Below, piece by piece: positions 24,751 to 33,586 of a stretch of 64,000 bases of DNA; the stretch's first letter is position 1; the number at the start of each line of letters is the position of its first letter. The notes beneath the pieces are model-generated. The model was not told the origin of the DNA, ran no database searches, and worked only from the letters and a program-made list of their open reading frames with translations. Source of the DNA: Limnanthes douglasii subsp. nivea (lineage: Eukaryota > Streptophyta > Magnoliopsida > Brassicales > Limnanthaceae); assembly GCA_036936605.1 (NCBI GenBank), contig JAUPFV010000004.1, forward strand, positions 182,050,807-182,114,806, written 5' to 3'. Position numbers and translations under genes: made by a program.

Positions 24751-25572
24751 TTATCCTTGATCCAACAAGTTTTTGTTAATTGAAGTCAATGGTTGTGTAC
24801 TTCTAGTCCGATCAGATGTGGTATTTTGGCGTTTGAGTTGATACTCAATTTGGACAATAATGTGGAATAATTCATATAACTCAATGCATTTTTCTGTTTC
24901 GAGCTCTTTTGCAATACGTACTTGCAAACCATCTATAAATTGTGCCATTAGTGCATCCTCAGACTTTTGTTGTTCTAAACTAATTTTGAGATATTCAAAC
25001 TCATCAAAATACTCCTCAACAATCCTGATTCTTTGTGATAGCTCCCTAAAATATTTTCGTAAGTTATGGCGGTAATGAGTAGGTACATACCTCTGCCTTA
25101 AAAGAAACTTCATGTCTTCCCAATGGTATATGGGTCTGAAATGTTGTCTGCTTCTTTCTTTGACTTCTTTGTCCCACCAAATGAGAGAATTATTTGAAAT
25201 ATGTGAAACAGCTAGGGCGAGATTCATTTGCTCAGTATATCCACAATACTCAAAGATATACTCCATACTTTTTTCCCAATCTATGTATGCATTAGGATAT
25301 GATTTTCCATAAAATATGGGAGGTTGATTTACCTGCCTTATTGGTCGTTTCTCTCTTGCTCTTAATCTCTCAAGAGGATCGTTTCTAGATATGTAATCAT
25401 ATAAACTTCTTGTTTTTACATTTTGTTGTTGTTGTTGTAGTGGTCTAACGTTTTTTATGATTTCAATTGTCCTTGGTTGTTGGTCAGTTTGCCCAATATA
25501 TTGTCCAAACTCTTTCATCACAATACAAAATTCTTCAACTTGTGCTTGCATCGTTTCATTTTGTATTTGCAT
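24751..25572 (-). CDS. Gag (Retrotrans_gag domain) of the gag-only element
   Basis: 273 residues without a stop, the best-kept retroelement ORF outside element D. It starts MQIQNETMQAQ with a Gln-rich N-terminal region (residues about 1-60). The Retrotrans_gag core at about 95-235 contains FYGKSYPNAYIDWEKSMEY, YTEQMNLALAVSHI, LIWWDKE, MKFLLRQRYVP and VEEYFDEFEYL. It ends in a short basic linker. No CCHC knuckle follows. Gag forms the particle that packages element RNA. The sequence is close to the plus-strand gag remnant at 33587-34370, so parasite and host element belong to one chromovirus-like family. Upstream DNA (25573-25917) is AT-rich leader interrupted by the MULE. Confidence 0.85.
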   Translation of the reverse strand: MQIQNETMQAQVEEFCIVMKEFGQYIGQTDQQPRTIEIIKNVRPLQQQQQNVKTRSLYDYISRNDPLERLRAREKRPIRQVNQPPIFYGKSYPNAYIDWEKSMEYIFEYCGYTEQMNLALAVSHISNNSLIWWDKEVKERSRQHFRPIYHWEDMKFLLRQRYVPTHYRHNLRKYFRELSQRIRIVEEYFDEFEYLKISLEQQKSEDALMAQFIDGLQVRIAKELETEKCIELYELFHIIVQIEYQLKRQNTTSDRTRSTQPLTSINKNLLDQG

Positions 25573-25908
25573 TTGTTAGTGCATAACAGTCATCATTTGG
25601 ACAAGTCTCCATATTGTTTTTAAAAAATATTATATTTAGAAATAATGTTATAAAGAGAAATAAATACGAATTTTTTTTAAGATATATATCAATTTTGTTT
25701 TAAAAATAATTGTTTTTGAACTAATAATGCTTAAAAATATATTTAAAAAGATATTATAGAGATATATTTATTTTTACATAGATTTTATTTTCAAACATTT
25801 TATTTTTAACAAAACAAATATGGAAAATATGATAAGATATCTAAGATAAAAATATATCCTATTTAAAAATATTATATTTATTGAAGATTTCTTTTTCTAT
25901 TGTTTTAA

Positions 25909-25917
25909 TTATTTTTT
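25909..25917. repeat. Left MULE target duplication
   Basis: ttatttttt here and at 32680-32688, identical over 9 bp. Nine base pairs is the size made by Mutator-type transposases. Confidence 0.85.
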
Positions 25918-26075
25918 GGGAAATTGTACTTAAAGTACCCACTCAACTATTCAATTGTCACTTACTACCCAAGGTTTGATCAATTGTTACTTAATACCCA
26001 ACTCAACTACCTTATTGTCACTTACAACCTAATATTATTTTAATACCCTAACTACCCGTAACCCACTATATAAAC
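25918..26075 (+). repeat. Left terminal inverted repeat of the MULE
   Basis: Pairs with the reverse complement of about 32545-32679. Similarity is clearest over the first 85 bp. Beyond that the left copy has an extra internal duplication of the 'actcaacta..ttgtcactta' phrase, and both then converge on ccactatata. Confidence 0.85.
26067..26074 (+). promoter_or_regulatory. TATA box for the MULE transposase
   Basis: tatataaa at the inner edge of the left TIR, mirrored by tatatata at the inner edge of the right TIR (32558-32565, minus). Outward-in promoters in both TIRs are typical of MuDR-type elements. Confidence 0.6.
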
Positions 26076-26099
26076 ATAATTTTCTGTTTTCTATGTATT

Positions 26100-27146
26100 T
26101 TTTATAGCTTTTTGAAGATTTGAATTTGTTAGCCGCTCTAACCACCTAACCCTACGAACCACCACGAAACCGGTTGAAATCACATTTTCCGGTGATCAGA
26201 ATCTGCTAAAGGTTTGTTTCTTTACGTAGGTTGTTGTGTTAGACCTGTCTAACCTCTGTTTTATACGTACAGGAGTTGATCGTCGCTTTTTGGAATCTTA
26301 TAGCTTAAAAGTAATCGTGTTACGAGATTTTTAGGTAACTACCTACCGATTTCGAAGTTATTTATTGGTTTTCTCTGTTGGAATAGGCTCTATTCCACTG
26401 TTTTTAGACGCCATTGCCTGATTTCGAGCTTTTCTCTGTTTTTTTCGTTATAGTGATCTGTTATTGTTTAGTTAATATTGTTCGTTATATAGTTATGTCC
26501 TTGTTTTCTGATGTTATATACTAATTTGGTAGTGCTTTAGTTTTGTCTTGAATGTGTAGATTACGAGTTTTAGTTGTCCATGCCTTACACTCAAGATGCG
26601 AATTGTTTGGTGTATTCGATGAGAAAGATGCTAATTGTATGATCAATTCGCATGGAGACATGCGAATCGCATGAACGAAGTTCAAAGTTTACAAACGTTT
26701 CGCATGTTAGGATGCGATTTATGTGAAACTCTATAATACTGTGTGTTCAAACAAATACCAGGACTTTTTAGTTAATTACGTTTCGCATGCTATGATGCGA
26801 AATATCCAGAACTTTTTAGAGTATTGTATTTCGAAACAAATATCAGGACTTTTTTACATACAAATATCAGGACAAGATGCGAATAGCTCGATGTAGGTAT
26901 ACACAATTTGCAAGATAGGATGCGAATTGTTTGATGCAGTAGTAAATAATTTGCACATAGTTTTTGTGACTAATAATAAATATCAGGACTTTTTTTACAT
27001 ACAAATATCAGGACAAGATGCGAATAGCTCGATGTAGGTATACATAATTCGCAAGATAGGATGCGAATTGTTTGATGCAGTAGTAAATAATTTGCACATA
27101 GTTTTTGTGACTAATAACAAATAACTTGTATTGTCCAGGGTAAGAG
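26100..27146 (+). other. MULE transposase leader with motif array
   Basis: No coding frame. A splice acceptor (ttgtccag) ends 9 bp before the start codon, so a 5'-UTR intron is likely. The region holds about eleven TGCGAA/TTCGCA motifs. From 26838 to about 27119 a unit of about 140 bp is present twice in tandem, including two motif pairs and the phrase atatcaggactttttt. Confidence 0.65.
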
Positions 27147-29694
27147 ATGTCTAAATCAGGAGTTTGTATTTTTAAATATGGTCACCAAACTGCAATTGTG
27201 CCTTTCACGGAGTTTGAAAGCTTCCAAAGTATCCAAGCTTATGTAGAGAACACATGGGAGGAGCTTGCCGCAGGTGACTACCTAATTACTTACTCCTGCG
27301 GGGATCACAATAATTGTTTCTTTAATAACCAGAATGATTTTGTTGGGTTGGTGTTATATCTTGATTTGGAGCGTTTAAAACGAGTTAGGTTTCTCATAGA
27401 ACAACACGTCTTCGATAAGGGTTCTGGCAATAAAAGTTCTGTTGATAAGAGCTCTGGTGGTAAGGATTGTGGTGTAAAGCATAAAGAGCGTAGCTTGATT
27501 TTGAGAGAACCATCTCTTGATCAACTAGTTAGCGGGGAGAGTAGTAACGGTTTAGTTAATTCTGATCAGAGGAAAAAACAACTTGCTACTGGTGGTTGGG
27601 CTGATGCTATTACAGGAGTGGGTCAAGCTTTTGAAGAAGGTGCTGCCGGTCTGAGGGTATCTTTGTGCAAGTTTACGTTAGAGCATGGTTTTTCTTTCAA
27701 ATACCTGCACAACACAACAAATAAGATCACTGCTTATTGTGAAAATAAGCTCACAAGCGGGTGCAAATGGAGGGTTTATGCATCTATTGACTCAAGCACC
27801 GGCCTTATGACGATCAAGAAGTATGTCCCGTACCATACTTGCAGTCCTGTTTTCTCCCCTAAGCATAAGCATAAGCGGCACACGCATTTGACATCAGATT
27901 TGATTGCAGAGGAAATTAAGGATTCTCTTAGGACCTGCCATTCGTTGACAGCCAAAACCATACAATCGACTGTCAAACAAGATTATGGTCTTGACATCTC
28001 TTATCGTTTGTCATGGAATGCTTTAGAGAAGGCTAGGAGGGGAGTTTTTGGAGATAGTTCAAGTTCTTTTAGTTTACTAAGCGGATACTTCAAACGCTTG
28101 AAGAGCCGGGATATTACTTCAGACTGCCAGTTGGAGTTGTCAACTGGAAACTGATTCAAGCGCTGTTTTGTAGCATTCGGTTCGTCCCTTCGGGGTTTTC
28201 ATTCATGTCGTCCAATGTTGTTTGTCGATGGAACCCACTTATATGGCAAGTACAAGGGTACATTGCTCACTGCTGTAACAAAGGACGGAAACAACGGTTA
28301 GTTACATTTATCTAGTTAATCTGAATGATGTTTTTGTGTGAAAATGCTGATGCAATTCGCATCAGGTGATGCGAATTAAGCAGTGTTGTGATCCTCACAT
28401 TTCATATTTGAGGCTACGAATTAGGTATTATCTGAGTAAACTGTACTTACATCGCAGCTTGAGTTAGGCATTATTTAAAGTTGTCACAAACAATTCGCAT
28501 GACAAGCTGCGAATTGTTTGTATGAGCAATTAAAATGTCACACATAATTCGCATGGAAAGCTGCGAATTGTTCCAGGACAGCATGCAAATTGTTTACAAT
28601 TTTAAACGTTTGCATACTGCTGTAGTGTTCATTTGATCTGCCTTTTTCCAGGACTATTCTCTGTTGCTGTTGGTGTAGTTAGCATTGAAGATTGGGACAA
28701 TTGGATGTGGTTTTTGGGGTGTTTGAAACCACATTTGCTGGATCGCCAGATCACATTTATTTCAGACCGTCATTCTGGTATTGTTAATGCTGTTTCTGTC
28801 TTGTATCCAAACTACTATCATGCGTAATGTTATTTCCATCTCATGCAGAATTTGAAAGCCAAACTGGAACATACTGACAGGGAGTATAAAAAAAGGATGT
28901 TGAGTTTCTTCCATCGTCTTGCTTATGCTCCCAGTCAAGAGCTTTTTAAAGATATACTATCAGGTTTTTTATGTGAAAATGGTGAGAGAATGAGTGATTT
29001 TCTTGCAAATTTACCCCCTGAAAAGTATGCGCAGGCTTACGTAAAAGGGAAGCGATACGGCTCTATGGCTTCTACCGCAGCTGAATCGTTTAACAGTCAG
29101 ATTAAAAAATATTGCGGCTTACCAATTGTTGAGTTTATTGATTGGATTAGAGTCTTGCTTATGACTCAAGTTTCACGGAGATACGAAGAAGGTCTCAACT
29201 GGAGTACTAATTTGGTTCCTGAGTACGAGAAGAAGCTAAAGCAGAATGTTGACATGTGCCGAACTTGGGTAGTACGTAAGTCATCTTCCGCCATGTTCGA
29301 AGTCTTTTTGAATCATGTGGCTGTTGTTAATCTGTTGGATTTCAAATGTTCATGCGGATCATGGCAACAAGAGTGTTTTCCATGTTCTCATGCTTTAGAG
29401 GCATTACAATACACCGATCAAGATCCATTGACTGTAATTGAACCCTTCTTTACGGTTAAGAATTACAGGGAAAGTTACTCTTTCAGCATACTAGCTATAA
29501 CTGATTTCGGCGAAGGGTCCAGCGCTAACGATCCTTCTTTTGTTGAAGTTCTGCCTCCGAACGTTAAGAGACGCTCCGGAAGGCCTAAGAAAAAGAGAAT
29601 CCCTTCTAGAGGAGAAACCTCAACCAAGAAGTAGAGGTGTGCCCGATGTTCGAAATCACGCCATAACCGGAGGACTTGTGATGTTCCAGTTTAA
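27147..29694 (+). pseudogene. MULE transposase (MuDR family), recently broken
   Basis: Cut-and-paste transposase. Exon 1 is 27147-28296, the intron 28297-28651 (GT..AG, rejoining GNNG-LFSV), exon 2 28652-29694. Domains: an N-terminal PB1-like region (residues about 1-90); a MuDR DNA-binding domain at about 165-235 (GCKWRVYAS, YHTC zinc ligands); the DDE domain with FVDGTH (Asp codon 28227-28229), ISDRHSGI (Asp 28765-28767) and AAESFN (Glu 29083-29085), with CYFH between; a SWIM finger CSCGSWQQECFPCSH (about 29345-29400); an AT-hook-like RRSGRPKKKR; and a CCHC knuckle, CARCSKSRHNRRTC. Damage: a stop at 28152-28154 with a small deletion, TAA at 28825-28827, and TAG at 29632-29634 just before the knuckle; the natural stop is then 29692-29694. 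Everything else is open. Confidence 0.92.
28297..28651 (+). other. Intron in MULE transposase
   Basis: 355 bp, donor gttagt, acceptor ttttccag. Splicing preserves frame and joins two conserved halves of the DDE domain. It holds six TGCGAA/TTCGCA motifs arranged as three inverted pairs. Confidence 0.85.
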
Positions 29695-30419
29695 GGACAA
29701 TTCTGGTTGGCCATATCACATTTATTTTTGTAGTACTGTTATTGTTCTGTACAACAAACTAAACATTGTTACATTCCTGTGTTTTGTATTGCTATTATTG
29801 GAGTTGTAAGCATTTCGCATCCTGTGTTGCGAATTATGTACAATATGTTGGTATATTGTTACAAACATCTATCAGGATTACATGCGATTTTGAGTGAAAT
29901 TTCACGAGGATGCGAAACGTTAGTAAAATCATATCAAACATTTATCAACACATGAGGCTGCGAACTGTGACCAGGACATAAGATAATAATTAAACGCATA
30001 CGTTTCGCACGATAGGCTGCGAATCATGGCCAGAATTATGATGTGAATGGCGAACAATTAGTAGTCCTGATATTTGTCATATGATAAGCTGCGAATTGGC
30101 ATATGATTAACATGCGAATGAGTATTATACCAGGATAATACTAAATATGATAAGCTGCGAATTGTCATATGATAACCTTACTAAATACCAGGATATTCAG
30201 TAAGGTTGAAAATAAGTATTATAGCAGGTTAACATGCGAATGATGTGCAAAATGTAATTGGATGCGAATCGTTTATATGATTGAAAGTCTGTAAACAAAT
30301 TGGATTACAAAAAAGAGGATTACAATATTTTCATGCACTAACAACTGTTTACACATATCACTACAAGCTACTGCTGCTAGTTAGTTGCATTCCAAAAAAA
30401 CAAAAAACAAAAACCAACT
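29695..30419. other. Intergenic motif array between transposase and third gene
   Basis: No gene. It holds about eleven TGCGAA/TTCGCA motifs mixed with CAGGA-type phrases (accaggac, accaggata). Both convergent transcripts should end here. Confidence 0.7.
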
Positions 30420-30902
30420 CTAGCAGTTGGTAGAGGATTCATCACCATCTTTTTCCTCTTTCTCCTCTTTGTGCTGATCATCTTTGTCTTTCTCCTCTTT
30501 CTTTTCCACTTTCTCTTCATCTTCAATATCTACGTCCATCATGCTTAAATTTTTTGTCCTTGATGGACCAGCTTCGTCTTCCCTCTTCCTTTTGTTGTTT
30601 CAAACCGCTGCCGTTTGAGGTTGCACCTTTTCTGGCTGAGGTGTAGCAGCAAGAATTGGAACCTCTTCTGGCTGAGGTTCAGCAGCAACAAGTGGAACAA
30701 CTTCCACTGGTTGAGAGTCTACATAGTATTAGTCATCATACATGACTAACCCAAAAACAAATACTGGGCTGTTTGGTGGTGCTGCTGGCATGATCAACTC
30801 ATCACTCCAGTTAATGGTTAAGGATGACCAGGAGTCACCCAGAGAACCGAGTGAACCAGAGTTTGAGTATGAAGTGGTGGTTGTGGTGGTGGAAAAAGAC
30901 AT
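30420..30902 (-). pseudogene. Third MULE gene: small nuclear-type acidic/basic protein
   Basis: A 160-codon frame from ATG at 30902 to TAG at 30420, with two internal stops (TAA 30731-30729, TGA 30602-30600) in the same frame. Order: a Ser/Thr-rich start (MSFSTTTTTTSYSNSGSLGS); a short hydrophobic Pro region (MPAAPPNSPVFVFG); two copies of an Ala-Pro-Gln-Pro-Glu-x-Val repeat (AEPQPEEV, ATPQPEKV); a basic nuclear-signal-like KRKRED; then a Glu/Lys-rich charged tail. No known domain. A good TATA box sits 84 bp upstream, so it looks like a real gene of the element and not a by-product. It could be a partner of the transposase or a DNA-binding regulator; function is unknown. Confidence 0.7.
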
Positions 30903-30985
30903 GACTCTTTGAATTCGAAGAGAAGAAGAGGTGTTCTAAAAAAAATATAGAGTTTGGTGTAAAATTAGCCTCTGGTTACTAGAGG

Positions 30986-30994
30986 TATTTATAG
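30986..30994 (-). promoter_or_regulatory. TATA box of the third MULE gene
   Basis: ctataaata on the minus strand, 84 bp before the start codon. It implies a short leader of roughly 55 bp. Confidence 0.6.
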
Positions 30995-31527
30995 GGAAAG
31001 GAGGTAATCATTACATAGCCTCCATGTCCAATCAGCATTTAATGAATTATGTACTTGATTAGATTGTTTTTTGTGTGCTCAATGAAGAAAACGTTTACCA
31101 AGGCATAAGCCACATCCTGTTCGTATCCTTGAACTTTATATTTTTTATTTTTTATTTCTGCACCAGGCTGCGAACTGATTTTAAGGTGGTATACCAGGCT
31201 GTGAACTGTTTGTGTAGTGATAAGCATCTATCAGGTTAGGCTGCGAACTATTTGATGATAAGTTAGGCTGCGAATTATTTAATGTTAAATAAGCATCTAT
31301 CAGGTTAGGCTGCGAACTGTTCATACATACCAGGGATTTGTTGCGAATTATTTGGTTGGAATTAATCGAATATTAATCAACCCTTATAGATAGATCAGGG
31401 TATGATGCGAACTATAAGCTAAGGAATATTCAAATTTCTGAAAATGTAATTTGTTTATGTATGCACAACAAAACTAAAAATTACAACCGATGTATTTACA
31501 AGCAACAACATAGTGTTTTAAATCGAA
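30995..31527. other. Intergenic motif array between third gene and ULP1-like gene
   Basis: No gene. About six TGCGAA motifs, most in the form ggctgcgaact or ggctgcgaatt, each close to a caggtt/ccaggct phrase (31160-31400). Confidence 0.65.
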
Positions 31528-32506
31528 TCAGCCATGTGCGATGCGGTCTTTGTCATTTAAAAAGTTTAAAAACATTTCTGTTCTGAAGGCAGTTACCATA
31601 TCTGCATCGTATTTTTTCTGCAGTGATCCATGCTCGATAATATCTCTTGCATATTTGCAGACAAAGATACAACAGTCCAGGGTGCCTCGCTTTTGTTGTG
31701 GGATGCCTCTTTCAACTTTCACCTTTCACCCTGTAGTATATTTAGGTAGGAATCCTCTATCCAACAAATATTTGATCTGTGTATAATAATTAGTGTTAGG
31801 AATAAGCACAAAAACAACAACAGTTGGTGCCATACAATTTGCACCTTAGGCTGTGAATTGTATGACAAGAAATCCAATATATTCGCACCTTAGGCTGCGA
31901 ATTGTATGACAACAAATCCAACATGGGAATGTCACACGATTCCCAGCTTAAGCTGCGAATTATTTGATATGCAACCCATTTTTTTGTTGAAATGCCCCGT
32001 TCAACATAATTCGCATCATATGCTGCGAATTGAGTTATGGATAGGCTGTGAAAAGCAATTGATTTACTCACAATTCACTGCATATCCCGATCACAGTTCG
32101 CATCATGCATACTTAAAATGTGTTTAAATTTAAGTGTATAGTTTGGAATATTTACCAGTAGTGCAGGTGTCCTTGTGGTGTGGTCTATGGCTTTCAGCTT
32201 AGGCATAAGCGGATTGTAGTTTGAAATTATCCTGGCGTCAATGTCAATGACGAGAAACGTCCAGTGGTTTACGATGTCCTTCATATCGGTACATACTGGA
32301 ACCATAATGATGTTGGCATCTTTGCGCCCCATTCTAAAAGCCATGTCCACCAAATTTTCTACTTGCCAGTCTGCTTTCATTTGATGCTGCATCCAAGCAA
32401 GAGTATATTAAAATGAGAACATTTTCTGAAAACTTTGTTCAATTTTCAGAAGTGTGTAGAAGGGTGTGTTTCTTGCAGCTTCAATGTGCGCCCTTGTAAT
32501 ATGCAT
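31528..32506 (-). pseudogene. ULP1-like (peptidase C48) gene of the MULE
   Basis: Minus-strand gene for a SUMO-protease-like cysteine peptidase. Exon 1 runs from ATG at 32506 to 32156, the intron is 32155-31777 (gtaaat..cacag, phase 0), exon 2 31776-31528. The catalytic His is in VNHWTFLVID. The usual Asp position reads NYNP, so Asp appears replaced by Asn. The Cys region is IPQQKRGTLDCCIFVCKYA, where the family has DCG. Two stops in frame: TAA 32410-32408 and TGA 31728-31726. It is short (about 195 codons), essentially a bare catalytic domain. ULP1-like genes are carried by Kaonashi and CUMULE MULEs. Whether the protease helps transposition or counters silencing is not known. Confidence 0.82.
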
Positions 32507-32544
32507 GTCTTAGGGTGATAGGAAGGTGGAAAAAGTGGGTTGGA

Positions 32545-32679
32545 ATTGAAAAATGGGTATATATAGTGGAAGGGTATTTTTGTCCAATTTATTAGTCTAG
32601 GTATTAAGTAACACTATGTCAAATTTGGGTAGTGCCGGGTAATAAGATAGTTGAGTGGATATTTTCATGTACTTTTCTC
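32545..32679 (-). repeat. Right terminal inverted repeat of the MULE
   Basis: Reverse complement begins gagaaaagtac against gggaaattgtac at the left end and shares ccactcaacta, cactacccaa and gttacttaatacc. Confidence 0.85.
32558..32565 (-). promoter_or_regulatory. TATA box of the ULP1-like gene, inside the right TIR
   Basis: tatatata on the minus strand, 52 bp before the ATG at 32506 and within the right TIR. It mirrors the left-TIR promoter. Confidence 0.6.
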
Positions 32680-32688
32680 TTATTTTTT
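32680..32688. repeat. Right MULE target duplication
   Basis: ttatttttt, identical to 25909-25917. Confidence 0.85.
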
Positions 32689-32693
32689 TGTTA

Positions 32694-33100
32694 TTTAGAA
32701 AAAGATAAATTTTTAACTTTGTTAATAGATCTTTCGGTGCTCTGATACCAGATGACATAGGCATCAAAGTAGTGTGGCTGTAGAAGTTGTTGTTTGGAGA
32801 ATGTTCACAATTTTAACATATTCAAATGATATGTCTGGCACTGGATGAAGCGTTGGATTGACTCGTTGCTGTTCGGAGAACACTCACAAACAAAATTATT
32901 TTAAAAAAGATAAATTCTTAACCTTGTTAATAGATCTTTCGGTGCTCAGATGCAAGTGATGTAGGAACAGAAGTAGTGTGATTGTAGAAGTTGTTGTTCG
33001 AAGAACACTCACAACTTTAACATATTCAAATGTTGATGGATAGATTGTGGATCGAGTTGCGCCACAAAGGTGATGGAAATATTTTGATAAGCAGAATTCC
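32694..33100. repeat. 205-bp tandem duplication across the LTR/primer-site junction
   Basis: The phrases agataaat, gttaatagatctttcggtgct and the LTR edge occur at 32703 and again 205 bp later at 32908. The first copy has an intact primer site and a truncated LTR edge. The second leads into the complete 5' LTR but its primer site is damaged. Confidence 0.75.
32736..32750 (-). other. tRNA-iMet-type primer binding site of the gag-only element
   Basis: On the minus strand, TGGTATCAGAGCACC, the standard plant initiator-Met primer site, two bases from an LTR-like edge (cttatgtca-type end). It shows where reverse transcription of this element began. Confidence 0.85.
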
Positions 33101-33581
33101 AAACTGAATATGTCCCGGATAAATCAAAATGAAGGATCAACCAAACTCTCTTCTCACAATAATAGTTTAAAGATAAATCTATCCCCGTCAAATATGTGAG
33201 TAAAAACTCGGTTTTTATAATTTTAACTTGATTAATTATGTCTGATTATTACAAAGAATCTAGCTTTATATATAGTCATACAAAAAAACATCAAAATTAG
33301 AAACATAATAATTCTCTTTAACTATCTTAAAAAGAGTTAAATAAAATTAAAAAATCAATAGACTAAAAGAATAAATCGAATAATAAATACCCATTAATTG
33401 TCTTTAGCTCTAACAAAGAAAAATAAAAAGACTTAAAGTAAATATTTGATAATAAATACCCAATAACTCTAATTAACTATATTTATAAAGTAAATATTGG
33501 ATAATAAATACCCAATAAATCAACTTTATTTATTTTAAAAAAGAATAAAAATACTCAACATATATTTTTGGTCTCGTATCA
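32957..33581 (-). repeat. 5' LTR of the gag-only element
   Basis: 625 bp, homologous to 23560-24149. On the plus strand it runs from tgatgtagg to cgtatca, followed by the target duplication atatg (33582-33586). Confidence 0.88.
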
Positions 33582-33586
33582 ATATG

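Larger units (their letters stand above)
25918..32679 (+). mobile_element. Mutator-like element (MULE) with transposase, ULP1-like protease and a third gene
   Basis: 6762 bp bounded by perfect 9-bp target duplications and diverged terminal inverted repeats. The first 32 bp of the two ends align without gaps, including a shared ccactcaacta. Contents: transposase on the plus strand (27147-29694, one intron), a small gene on minus (30902-30420) and a ULP1-like protease on minus (32506-31528, one clear intron). The minus genes converge with the transposase, the layout known from MuDR mudrA/mudrB. ULP1-like genes inside MULEs are known (Kaonashi, CUMULE). Non-coding parts are packed with TGCGAA motifs. 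Each gene has one to three stops, so this copy is recently inactivated. Confidence 0.93.
23560..33581 (-). mobile_element. Gag-only LTR retrotransposon (TR-GAG type), minus strand, hosting a MULE
   Basis: LTRs at 23560-24149 and 32957-33581 are direct repeats with a perfect 5-bp target duplication. Read on the minus strand: 5' LTR, tRNA-iMet-type primer site (32736-32750), gag (25572-24751), a gag C-terminal extension with stops (to about 24180), polypurine tract (24150-24158) and 3' LTR. Without the 6762-bp MULE and its extra 9-bp target copy the element is about 3.25 kb. There is no room for, and no trace of, protease, RT, RNase H or integrase. LTR elements with gag alone are known in plants as TR-GAG elements. 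It must have moved using enzymes of a relative, plausibly the chromovirus it landed in. Confidence 0.88.

Noticed and set aside
24860..25312. Plus-strand ORFs opposite the gag-only element's gag
   Set aside because: Antisense shadows of a clear Gag frame on the minus strand.
28843..29634. Separate 263-codon gene starting MQNLK
   Set aside because: Not an independent gene. It continues the MULE transposase in frame after a single nonsense codon at 28825; the CYFHLMQNL motif spans the supposed start.
29540..29809. 89-codon ORF overlapping the transposase end
   Set aside because: Out of frame with the transposase. The zinc knuckle is encoded in the transposase frame, not in this one.
26580..32100. 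CRISPR-like array reading of the TGCGAA repeats
   Set aside because: Spacing is irregular, motifs are short and in both orientations, and the context is a plant transposon.
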